A stretch of DNA of 11,386 nt from NCBI GenBank assembly GCA_007121755.1, contig SKJZ01000034.1, positions 1 through 11,386 on the forward strand. Reading direction: 5' to 3'. Below the pieces are notes generated by a model. That model was not told where the DNA came from, ran no database searches, and worked only from the letters and a program-made list of their open reading frames with translations. Position 1 is the stretch's first letter; the number at the start of each line of letters is the position of its first letter. This stretch comes from Halorhodospira sp. (GTDB lineage: Bacteria > Pseudomonadota > Gammaproteobacteria > Nitrococcales > Halorhodospiraceae). The position numbers and the translations under genes are program-made. Positions 1 through 6,026 of this stretch are shown here, piece by piece.

Positions 1-845
1 GCGCCGCTCTGGACCGCCTCTTCGAAGAGCGTCTGGAGCAGCCGCACCACCGGTGCGTCGCCCTTCATCTCGGCCTGGACCAGTTGGTTCAGGTCGAAGT
101 CGGAGCGGGAGACCTCCTCGCCCAGCTCCTCGACGACGCGGTTGATTTCCTCGGTCCGGCGGTAGATGCGGTCGATGGTGTCGATCAGATCCTTCTCGGC
201 GACGATGGCGAGTTGGATCGGCTTGTTGAGGATCCGCCGCAGTTCGTCGTAGACGAAGATGTCGGTGGGGTCGGCCATGCCCACCAGCACGCCGTCGCTC
301 CCCTCCGACAGCGGCAGGGCGCGGAAGCGCCGGGCCAGCGTCTCCTTGACGCTTTTGGCCACCTCCGGGTGGTACTGGTAGCGGCTGAGGTCGATGTACG
401 GGATCTGGAGCTGCTCGGCCATGGCCTCGCCGATCTGGCGTTCGGTGACCAGTTCCTTGTCGATGAGCACCTGGCCGATACGCTTGCCGCTCTCCTTCTG
501 CTCTTTCAGCGCGGCTTGCAACTCATCCTCGGAGATGTAGCCGAGGTCCACCAGCAGGTCGCCGATGCGGATGCGCCGAATCTGCTCCTGAAGCGCCTGG
601 GTCACCTGCTCCTGGGTGCAGAAGCCGAGGTCGACCAGGACGCGGCCCAGCTTGCGGTCGGTGCCCTTCTGCTCCGCCAGCGCCTGCTCCAACTGCTCCG
701 CCGTGATGGTCCCATTGGCCACCAGGGCGTCGCCGAGCCCGGCCGGCTTCTTCTGTGGGGCCGATAGGGGAGCCGCGGCGTTCCCGTTGTCGCCGCCGGA
801 CTCGGTGGTGGCACCCTCGGCGGGCCGCTTGTAGTACAGCTTCAT
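1..845 (-). CDS. mshE: MSHA pilus assembly ATPase MshE, N-terminal part (cut by window edge)
   Basis: This is the first 281 residues of a GspE/PilB-superfamily ATPase that powers MSHA-type pilus assembly at the cytoplasmic face of the inner membrane. The reading frame stays open to the window edge. The start is an ATG with GGAGG five bases upstream. After a low-complexity leader (residues 1-35) come four copies of the 24-residue MshEN motif (36-59, 65-88, 93-116, 122-145), a cyclic di-GMP-binding element first described in Vibrio MshE. Next is the usual GspE N-terminal fold (about 146-250, with the phrase MADPTD). The start of the ATPase domain (about 264 on, PVVRLLQTLFEEA) follows. The Walker motifs lie outside the window. 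It is the last visible gene of the pilus operon, after mshL. The family call is firm. The choice of MshE over PilB or GspE rests on the msh neighbours. Confidence 0.9.
   Translation of the reverse strand, partial: MKLYYKRPAEGATTESGGDNGNAAAPLSAPQKKPAGLGDALVANGTITAEQLEQALAEQKGTDRKLGRVLVDLGFCTQEQVTQALQEQIRRIRIGDLLVDLGYISEDELQAALKEQKESGKRIGQVLIDKELVTERQIGEAMAEQLQIPYIDLSRYQYHPEVAKSVKETLARRFRALPLSEGSDGVLVGMADPTDIFVYDELRRILNKPIQLAIVAEKDLIDTIDRIYRRTEEINRVVEELGEEVSRSDFDLNQLVQAEMKGDAPVVRLLQTLFEEAVQSG
411..740 (-). repeat. Two tandem MshEN domains (four 24-residue c-di-GMP-binding motifs)
   Basis: Four protein-level repeats lie in the N-terminus of MshE: residues 36-59 (bases 669-740), 65-88 (582-653), 93-116 (498-569) and 122-145 (411-482). 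Each has the pattern x-L/I-G at the start, hydrophobic positions 6-7, Gly at position 10, Leu/Val/Ile at 17, and a terminal Gln. The two motifs inside each pair are separated by exactly 5 residues, the known spacing of one MshEN domain, and the pairs are separated by 4. Copies 3 and 4 begin with Arg, copy 2 with Lys and copy 1 with Gly. Copy 4 has Glu (131) where the central Gly is expected. The repeat pattern is read directly from the sequence. That all four bind ligand is not shown. Confidence 0.85.
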
Positions 846-917
846 TGTTGCCTCCGGCGCCTCTTCCGGCGTCCTCCTTCCGCGTAAGGGAGCCCCTGCC
901 GCGGCGAAAGTTCCCGC
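846..917 (-). promoter_or_regulatory. mshL-mshE spacer with two Shine-Dalgarno-like sites
   Basis: This 72-nt spacer is the only sizeable gap inside the pilus operon. On the minus strand it holds GGAGG (851-855) five bases before the mshE ATG. A second, stronger-looking AAGGAGGA (about 872-879) lies about 26 bases upstream of the start with no ATG or GTG suitably placed after it. I see no intrinsic terminator and no convincing promoter, so mshE is probably cotranscribed with mshL. Confidence 0.5.
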
Positions 918-2642
918 TTACATCTCTAGTTTGCGGCGTTCGCCGCTCCACTCTTGAATCCGCCGCTGGGTGTTCCGGAGGTCGGTATCCCACGTTTCAC
1001 CTTGGGGGTCCACCACCAAAGGCCGGACCAGGATCACCAATTCGCTCTTCACCGTCTCCCGGTGGGTCTGGCGGAAGAGCGCCCCCAGCAGCGGTATGCG
1101 GCTGAGGAACGGGGTGCGCTGGATGGTCTCCTGGACGTCCTCCTTCATCAGGCCGCCGATGACTACGGTCTCGCCGTTGCGGGCACGGACGATGCTGTCG
1201 GACTCACGGGTGGCCGCCAGGGGCAGCGGGAACTCGTACTCCTGGCCCCGGAAACGCAAGGTCCGGACCTGCTCCTGGATGTTGGTGACGCTTGGCCGGA
1301 TATGGAGGGTCACTCCGTTGCTGGCCCCGATCTGCGGCGTGACGTCCAGCGCCACCCCGTCGAACAGCGGTGTGAAGGTGGGGTCCGGAATCAGTTCCCG
1401 GTCGCCGCCCGCGCCGATCTGTTCCGAGCGCAGGCTGAAATCGGTCATGTAGAAGATGTCCTGGCCGACTTTGATCACCGCCTTCTGGTTGTTCATCGTG
1501 GAGACGCGCGGGCTCGACAGGACCGAGACGGTGCCTTGGGTCTCCAGCAGTTGCAGGAAGCCGGAGAGGTTGCCCGACTGCAGGACGGTGGTGAAGGCGC
1601 CGGATTCGCCGTCGAAATGGAACTCGTCGCCACGGGTCTGGGCGGAGTGCCAATAGGCGTCGCGGTTCCGTGGAGTAGCGTCACTGTCTTCGATGGTGGT
1701 GCTCCTCGGTACCGCCAGACCGGTCCCGGACACCCCCATGTCGACGCTCGCCCCGCCCAGCGTGGCCCAGTTGATGCCGCTCTGGAAACCGTCGGCAAGC
1801 CGGACCTCCAGCACCTTGGCCTCCAGCACCACCTGCCGCTGGGACGCCTCCTGGAGGCTGTCCAGGAAGTCGGCCACCTCGCTGAGGATTTTCGGTTGGG
1901 CGCGGACAACGACGATGCCGCCGTGGGGGTTGATGGTGACCCACCCGTCGTCGGTAAAGCCGGCACCGCGTTCCTGCTCCCCTTCCGCGGTTGGTGCGCC
2001 GCGGCCCCGCACCAGTGATTCCAGCGACTCTCGCAAATCGCGCCAGAAGTGGGACTCGGAGCGGGTGTCGAGGCGGCTGCCGGCACCGCGTTCGTCGCCT
2101 TCGTTCTCTTGGTCGAGCTGACCGGCGGAGACGCGCAGTCCAGTCGCGCCGTCGCGCTGGACGTTGAGGTAGTCGATGTGGAAGGTCCGCGTCTGCAGGT
2201 GGGCAGGGCGCACGTAGTAGACGCCGTTGCGCAGCCGGATGTCGTAGCCGTGGGCCTCGCGGACGACCTCCATCGCCTCGCGGACGGTGACGCCCCGCAG
2301 CTGCAGGCTGATGGTCCCGGTCACGTCGTTGTCGACGATGACGTTGAAGCCGGTGTCCTCCACCAGGGCGGCGATGAACTCCCGCACCGGCGCCTCCTTG
2401 ACGTTGATGTCGAAGAGGGGGCCGGGGTCGGCGGGCGCCGGAACCGCCGGTGGTGGGGGCGGCCGTGTGGGGGCGGGCGCCTCCTCCACCGGGCGCCGCT
2501 GGCGGCTCTCTTCCAGGGAGTCCTCGGCGTGGGCCAGCGCCGCGTCCCGCCGCTGTTGGTCGCCGGTGCCGGCGCAGCCGGCGAGGCCCACGGCGAGCAG
2601 GAGCAGCACGGTGAGCGGCGGTCCGGCACGGTGCATTTTCAT
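918..2642 (-). CDS. mshL: MSHA pilus secretin MshL (outer-membrane lipoprotein)
   Basis: This 574-residue secretin forms the outer-membrane channel for the MSHA-type pilus. It has a lipoprotein signal peptide (hydrophobic run then LAGC, lipidated Cys 23) and a Pro/Ala-rich linker (about 55-75). A short secretin N-terminal domain (76-125) and the MshL-type N domain (151-263, including TFHIDYLN at 153-160) follow. The C-terminal secretin domain (270-542) has VLSSPRVSTMNN near 374 and GETVVIGG near 490. The start is the ATG at 2642, because it gives a compact lipoprotein signal and overlaps the mshK stop by four bases (ATGA). An upstream in-frame ATG at 2675 would add 11 residues inside mshK and is less likely. 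The acidic, Ser/Arg-rich insert at about 175-225 is also seen in known MshL proteins. Together with mshI-K it makes the assignment to MSHA rather than PilQ or GspD secure. Confidence 0.92.
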   Translation of the reverse strand: MKMHRAGPPLTVLLLLAVGLAGCAGTGDQQRRDAALAHAEDSLEESRQRRPVEEAPAPTRPPPPPAVPAPADPGPLFDINVKEAPVREFIAALVEDTGFNVIVDNDVTGTISLQLRGVTVREAMEVVREAHGYDIRLRNGVYYVRPAHLQTRTFHIDYLNVQRDGATGLRVSAGQLDQENEGDERGAGSRLDTRSESHFWRDLRESLESLVRGRGAPTAEGEQERGAGFTDDGWVTINPHGGIVVVRAQPKILSEVADFLDSLQEASQRQVVLEAKVLEVRLADGFQSGINWATLGGASVDMGVSGTGLAVPRSTTIEDSDATPRNRDAYWHSAQTRGDEFHFDGESGAFTTVLQSGNLSGFLQLLETQGTVSVLSSPRVSTMNNQKAVIKVGQDIFYMTDFSLRSEQIGAGGDRELIPDPTFTPLFDGVALDVTPQIGASNGVTLHIRPSVTNIQEQVRTLRFRGQEYEFPLPLAATRESDSIVRARNGETVVIGGLMKEDVQETIQRTPFLSRIPLLGALFRQTHRETVKSELVILVRPLVVDPQGETWDTDLRNTQRRIQEWSGERRKLEM

Positions 2643-3091
2643 CGCTGTTGAATCTCCACGGTGGATCGGTCCCATAGCTTGATCTCCAATGGCTCCCCGT
2701 CCTCGGTGAGGCGGACCCCGGAGAAGGTGATTTCCCGCACCCGCCGCCCGTCGACCTCGTCGCCGGTGCGGGCGCTGCGCCCGTCAATCATCGCCGTCGG
2801 TGGGCCGTGGCCGATGCGGATCACGGTCACCGGTGGTGGCGGTAGCTCCTCGGGCTCCGGTTCGCTCTCCTTCACCAACTCCAACGGTGGTAGCGGCTGG
2901 GGCTGGGTCAGGCTGGGGTGGGGACGGGTCGGATCGTCCAAGGCCGCCGCCGGGGTGAGCGCCGCGGCGATTACCAAGGTCGCCAAAGTCGCCGAAATCA
3001 CCAAGATCGGCAAACCGGTAAGGACGCCTCGCCTTCGCCCCTTGCAATTCAGGGCCGCCGGCCGTTCAGTCGGCAAGACGGTGGATGGCAT
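2639..3091 (-). CDS. mshK: MSHA biogenesis protein MshK (PilP-like)
   Basis: This is a 150-residue protein with an N-terminal hydrophobic segment (about 23-45) ending in TPAAA, which may be a cleavable signal or an anchor. A DPTRP motif (53-57), Pro/Glu-rich linker (58-88) and small C-terminal beta domain follow. The C-terminal domain has the MshK hallmark AMIDGRSARTGDEVDGRRV (100-118). By family knowledge it links the inner-membrane complex to the MshL secretin in the periplasm, as PilP does for PilQ. The ATG at 3091 is chosen because AGGGGG lies seven bases upstream, although it places the start 26 bp inside mshJ. A longer frame from 3163 would run far into mshJ. The stop overlaps the mshL start by four bases. 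Confidence 0.82.
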   Translation of the reverse strand: MPSTVLPTERPAALNCKGRRRGVLTGLPILVISATLATLVIAAALTPAAALDDPTRPHPSLTQPQPLPPLELVKESEPEPEELPPPPVTVIRIGHGPPTAMIDGRSARTGDEVDGRRVREITFSGVRLTEDGEPLEIKLWDRSTVEIQQR

Positions 3092-3734
3092 CTTCGATCC
3101 CCCTCGTCTGTAGCTCGTCCATGCGCATAGTGATCCGGGTGCCCCCCTCCTCCTGGGCCTCAAGTTGCAGCTCCCGCCAGACCCAAACCTGCGGCATCTC
3201 CTCCAGCCGCCGGAGGAAGGCGAGCACCTCCAAGTACGGCCCCTCCACCTCCATGTAGTAGGGCCGCCGGTCGATGCCGATGCCGGCGTCCGGATTGGTG
3301 TAGGCGGTTTCGGGCGGTTCCCGCCGGAACTCGATCAGGTCCAGCGTCGAGCGCGCCGCCAGGATTCGCTGCAAGGCGCTGCCGAACGCCTCTCCGGCGC
3401 GTTGTTGCCGGGCGGCGCGGTCGAGTTCGTCCCGCAGCCGGGTGATCTCCCGGTGCAGGATCTCCCGCCGGGCCAGCAGGGGCGCCTTCGGGTCTTCGTC
3501 GTCCGCGGCGGCGATGGTCAACAGCGACTCCTCAAGCTCTTGTTGCCGGCGGTCTAGCTCGGCCAGTGTGGCGCGTAGCGCTGTGGCCTCCTGTTCCTGC
3601 GGGACTACCGCGAGGTAGTAGACGGCGGCGAAGGCTAGTGCCGCCAAGGCCACGTAGAGCAGCCGCCGCTCCCGGACCGCGAGCCCCTTCAAGTACGCTT
3701 CCAACTGCGCCGTCCATGCCTTGATCCGCGTCAT
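3066..3734 (-). CDS. mshJ: MSHA biogenesis protein MshJ (PilO-like)
   Basis: This is a 222-residue bitopic inner-membrane protein with a short cytoplasmic N-terminus, one membrane helix (about 25-44) and a long charged coiled coil (about 46-115). The C-terminal periplasmic domain (about 118-210) has a PilO-like ferredoxin fold pattern, including the phrase PYYMEVEGPYLEVLAFLRRLE. By family knowledge it pairs with the PilN-like protein to form the periplasmic alignment complex between the PilM-like protein and the secretin. The start ATG overlaps the stop of the PilN-like gene by four bases (ATGA), and mshK begins 26 bp before its stop. The sequence is divergent. The call relies on architecture plus position more than on a single diagnostic motif. 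Confidence 0.83.
   Translation of the reverse strand: MTRIKAWTAQLEAYLKGLAVRERRLLYVALAALAFAAVYYLAVVPQEQEATALRATLAELDRRQQELEESLLTIAAADDEDPKAPLLARREILHREITRLRDELDRAARQQRAGEAFGSALQRILAARSTLDLIEFRREPPETAYTNPDAGIGIDRRPYYMEVEGPYLEVLAFLRRLEEMPQVWVWRELQLEAQEEGGTRITMRMDELQTRGIEDAIHRLAD
3099..3104 (-). promoter_or_regulatory. Ribosome binding site of mshK, inside mshJ
   Basis: AGGGGG on the minus strand lies seven bases before the ATG at 3091. It fixes the mshK start inside the last codons of mshJ. Confidence 0.7.
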
Positions 3735-4327
3735 TGGATGCCGTGGGCCTCGTATTCCAGGGAAAAGGCGACGATACGGTCTTCCTGGTCGTTACGGATC
3801 AACAAGTCGCGCACGGTCGCCGCCGCCCCTGCGTGGGACTCCAACAAGTCGACGTAGGCGGCCACGTCGCCGGGGGTGAGGGCGCGTCCTTCAATAAAAA
3901 GCACGTTGCCGTCCCGCAGCGTCAGCTGTTGTACCCATACCTCCGGCACCCGGCGCTCGGCCAGGAACTCCAGGATGGCGGCGAAGGACGACCCCTCCAG
4001 GCCGCCGCGGACCGTCTCCAGGGCCTCCGCCGCTTCGCTCAAGATCTCCCGGTCCCTCTCCATCTCGGCAAGGGCGCGCTCCAGCCGTTCCAGTTCGGGG
4101 TCGCGGTGGGCCGTGTTGATCTCGGCCAGGGTAGCCGCCAGTTGTTCCACGCTCTCCTGTTGCAGCGCCACCTCGCCTTGCAGCCGTTGCGACGCCTTCC
4201 ACTCCGGCCACCACAGCAGGGTGCCGGCAAGGAGGGCGGCGATCATCGCTGCCGCCAATCGGGCCCAGACCGGGATCTCGCGGCGGATGTCGAGGTCCGG
4301 ATGGTAGAGGTTAATGTGCTGTTCCAT
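3731..4327 (-). CDS. PilN-like MSHA biogenesis protein
   Basis: This is a 198-residue bitopic membrane protein. Its cytoplasmic N-terminus carries HINLYHPDL (4-12), corresponding to the INLxP element by which PilN docks into PilM. One membrane helix follows (about 21-40, ending in WW), then a coiled coil (about 45-105) and a compact C-terminal domain (about 112-195). It sits between the PilM-like and PilO-like genes, as PilN does in type IV pilus operons. The ATG at 4327 has AGGGGG seven bases upstream and begins three bases after the stop of the previous gene. In Vibrio-type nomenclature this corresponds to the second of the two MshI-annotated genes, so I leave the symbol blank. Confidence 0.83.
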   Translation of the reverse strand: MEQHINLYHPDLDIRREIPVWARLAAAMIAALLAGTLLWWPEWKASQRLQGEVALQQESVEQLAATLAEINTAHRDPELERLERALAEMERDREILSEAAEALETVRGGLEGSSFAAILEFLAERRVPEVWVQQLTLRDGNVLFIEGRALTPGDVAAYVDLLESHAGAAATVRDLLIRNDQEDRIVAFSLEYEAHGIQ

Positions 4328-4330
4328 GGC

Positions 4331-5245
4331 TCAGCCCCCTAGCGCCGCACCGAGCGCCACCGCGCAGCGGGCGGTGCTCCCTTGCAACCCAGGGACGATC
4401 TCCTCCAGTTCGACGAAGCGCGTAGAGAGGCGCAGGCTCTGGCCCAGATAGTCCAGGGCCGACGGGTCGAGTGTCTCGTCACCGAGGACAGTGAGGTGAC
4501 GCATCGGCGCGTGGCTGAAGTGGCTGGCTTGGTAGTCTAGCGCCCGTTGCATCTCCAGCAGCAAGTTTTCCAGCGCCAACTCCGGCCCCATGGAGGTGTC
4601 CGGCTGCAGGCCGCGGGCGACGAAGAGCCGCTCCCCCCGTACCAGCAAGACCGCGATGTAGGTGGGGAGGGCGTGGACCAGCATAATGCCCTCCGGCGCT
4701 TCCGGCAGCCGCGCGGCCACGTTGCGCAGCGCCAACTCCGGGATGTCCACCGTGTGGACGCGCAGGCCGGCATGGCGGGCCTGATTGATGCGCTGCTGTA
4801 CCGCCTCCCGGGGGGCCACTACCGAGTAGATCAACTCTTCGCCCCCCCGGCGGTTACCATCTCCCATGGGGAAGACATCGAGCAGCGCGTCGTCCACCGG
4901 GAAGTCGACCAAGTCCTGGATGCGCCAGCGTACCGCCTCCGCCATCTCCTCCTCCGGCACGGCCGGGGCGGTCGTGATAACCAACCGGTACTCCGACCGG
5001 GGAAGGACCATGGTGCAGCCGGCCCGGCGCAGTCCAGCGTCGGTAACCAGGCGCGTCAATACATGGCTACCGGATGCCGGATCGTCGTCATCATGGCAGC
5101 ATGTGCTCTTCGGCCGTCCTCCAAGACGGACTAGTGCCGTGCCGCCGCTATCCACGGCGACTCCGATCCCGCCGCTGGCGCGGTCTGTGCCCGAGCTGCG
5201 CCGGAACAAGCGTGTGAAGACGCTCAATAGGGGGAGTGGCGGCAT
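4331..5245 (-). CDS. mshI: MshI, PilM-like actin-fold protein of the MSHA pilus
   Basis: This is a 304-residue soluble protein with the PilM/MshI pattern. An N-terminal actin-like start (GGIGVAVDSGG, 25-35) is followed by the region with EEEMAEAVRWRIQDLVDFP, which resembles the PilM helix preceding the second subdomain. It ends with CAVALGAALGG, the typical close of this family. It probably binds the N-terminus of the PilN-like product on the cytoplasmic side. The ATG at 5245 is preferred over in-frame ATGs at 5323 and 5320, because the upstream stretch is AT-rich, non-family-like and lies in the divergent regulatory region. No strong Shine-Dalgarno precedes it. As first gene of the operon it probably carries the promoter upstream. 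Oddity: a Cys-Cys-His-Asp-Asp-Asp-Asp cluster at 49-55. Confidence 0.82.
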   Translation of the reverse strand: MPPLPLLSVFTRLFRRSSGTDRASGGIGVAVDSGGTALVRLGGRPKSTCCHDDDDPASGSHVLTRLVTDAGLRRAGCTMVLPRSEYRLVITTAPAVPEEEMAEAVRWRIQDLVDFPVDDALLDVFPMGDGNRRGGEELIYSVVAPREAVQQRINQARHAGLRVHTVDIPELALRNVAARLPEAPEGIMLVHALPTYIAVLLVRGERLFVARGLQPDTSMGPELALENLLLEMQRALDYQASHFSHAPMRHLTVLGDETLDPSALDYLGQSLRLSTRFVELEEIVPGLQGSTARCAVALGAALGG

Positions 5246-5305
5246 CTTCGTGTCACTATCCGTGGTGCAATAAAGCCTATATAGTATGCGGAAATTGACG
5301 GGGAT

Positions 5306-5316
5306 GGTAGCGTACC
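5306..5316. promoter_or_regulatory. Short inverted repeat, possible operator
   Basis: GGTA-GCG-TACC is a perfect inverted repeat (4-bp arms, 3-bp centre) in the middle of the divergent region, flanked by GGG-A-T and CCATC. Its placement suits a shared regulator. The arms are short enough to arise by chance. Confidence 0.2.
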
Positions 5317-5360
5317 CCATCACGAATGGTCCACTGAAATCAATCTGAATCGTATTGACG

Positions 5361-5365
5361 AGGGG
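5361..5365 (+). promoter_or_regulatory. Ribosome binding site selecting a GTG start
   Basis: AGGGG lies seven bases before GTG 5373. This favours that codon over the in-frame TTG at 5355 and yields a clean signal peptide. Confidence 0.65.
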
Positions 5366-5372
5366 CGTGCAG

Positions 5373-6026
5373 GTGAATAGGAGCGGTCTTCGACTCGGAG
5401 CGGCAAGTTTGGCGGTCTTGCTGGGGGTGTGGGGTGCGGCACAAGCGCACGCCGATGGCGCCGGCGAGCGGTTCCACGGGGTCTACGCGGCCATCTATCA
5501 GGGGTTGAGCCACTATAGCGTCGATGTCGACCTGCCCGGCGGCGACTCTGTGGATGGCCTTGGGGCCGCCGGTGGGGTCGGTGGCGTGATTGTCGGTACC
5601 GGCGCTATGTTCGGCCGTGATTATTTTGGATTCGAGGTCGGTGTCCGGCTCCAGAGCGGAGCCGATTTCGCGGCAGACACCCCCGATCTCGAGTTCGACG
5701 CGGACCAAAGCCTTTATCTCAGTGCACGTTTCGGACGTGCCGTAGGCGCCGGTCTCCATCCGCCACTGCTGTTCTACACCGGGGCCGGCGTCCAGCGCAC
5801 CGAGATGACAGCGGAGTTGGACGGTGACTCGGGCCGGGAACGCCTCAACGCAGTCCGCCTCTCCTTTGGGGCCGAGGTCGCCGGCAGTGACGGAGGTTTT
5901 TTCCGTGGCGAGTACGCCCTGAAGTACTACCCGGGAGAGGATATTGAGGTCGCGAACGGCGTTGATGTCGAGGTGACGAGGGCCACTGCCGGTCAGTTCG
6001 CGGTTGCCGCCGGCTATCGGTGGTAA
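5373..6026 (+). CDS. Small outer-membrane beta-barrel protein, function unknown
   Basis: This is a 217-residue exported protein. Its signal peptide has a positive start (NRSGLR), a hydrophobic core at about 9-22, and cleavage most likely after AHA (25-27). The mature part of about 190 residues shows alternating hydrophobic/polar strands with turns rich in Gly and Asp. It ends in YRW, the C-terminal aromatic signature recognised by the outer-membrane assembly machinery. The pattern resembles OmpA-like, eight-strand opacity-type barrels, but I recognise no specific family. The mature protein is rich in Asp and Glu, which would fit a saline habitat. It is the only plus-strand gene here, divergent from mshI and convergent with pyrC', whose 3' end it overlaps by 13 bp. 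Pilus function is not implied by sequence. Confidence 0.75.
   Translation: MNRSGLRLGAASLAVLLGVWGAAQAHADGAGERFHGVYAAIYQGLSHYSVDVDLPGGDSVDGLGAAGGVGGVIVGTGAMFGRDYFGFEVGVRLQSGADFAADTPDLEFDADQSLYLSARFGRAVGAGLHPPLLFYTGAGVQRTEMTAELDGDSGRERLNAVRLSFGAEVAGSDGGFFRGEYALKYYPGEDIEVANGVDVEVTRATAGQFAVAAGYRW

Larger units (their letters stand above)
5246..5372. promoter_or_regulatory. Divergent intergenic region between mshI and the outer-membrane protein gene
   Basis: This roughly 127-bp spacer separates two genes that point away from each other, so it should hold promoters for both. It is clearly richer in A+T than the flanking genes. Visible elements are CTATATAG at 5277-5284, a TTGACG hexamer at 5295-5300 on the plus strand, and a second TTGACG at 5355-5360 just before the start. 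Neither hexamer has a good TATAAT-like partner at 16-18 bp, so I do not assign specific promoters. Confidence 0.55.

Noticed and set aside
954..2018. Plus-strand open frame of 354 codons opposite mshL
   Set aside because: Mirrors the secretin coding frame, shows no protein signature, and lies entirely within a confident gene.
5277..5284. CTATATAG palindrome as a -10 promoter element
   Set aside because: No acceptable -35 hexamer at 16-18 bp on either strand, so it is noted only as part of the AT-rich divergent region.
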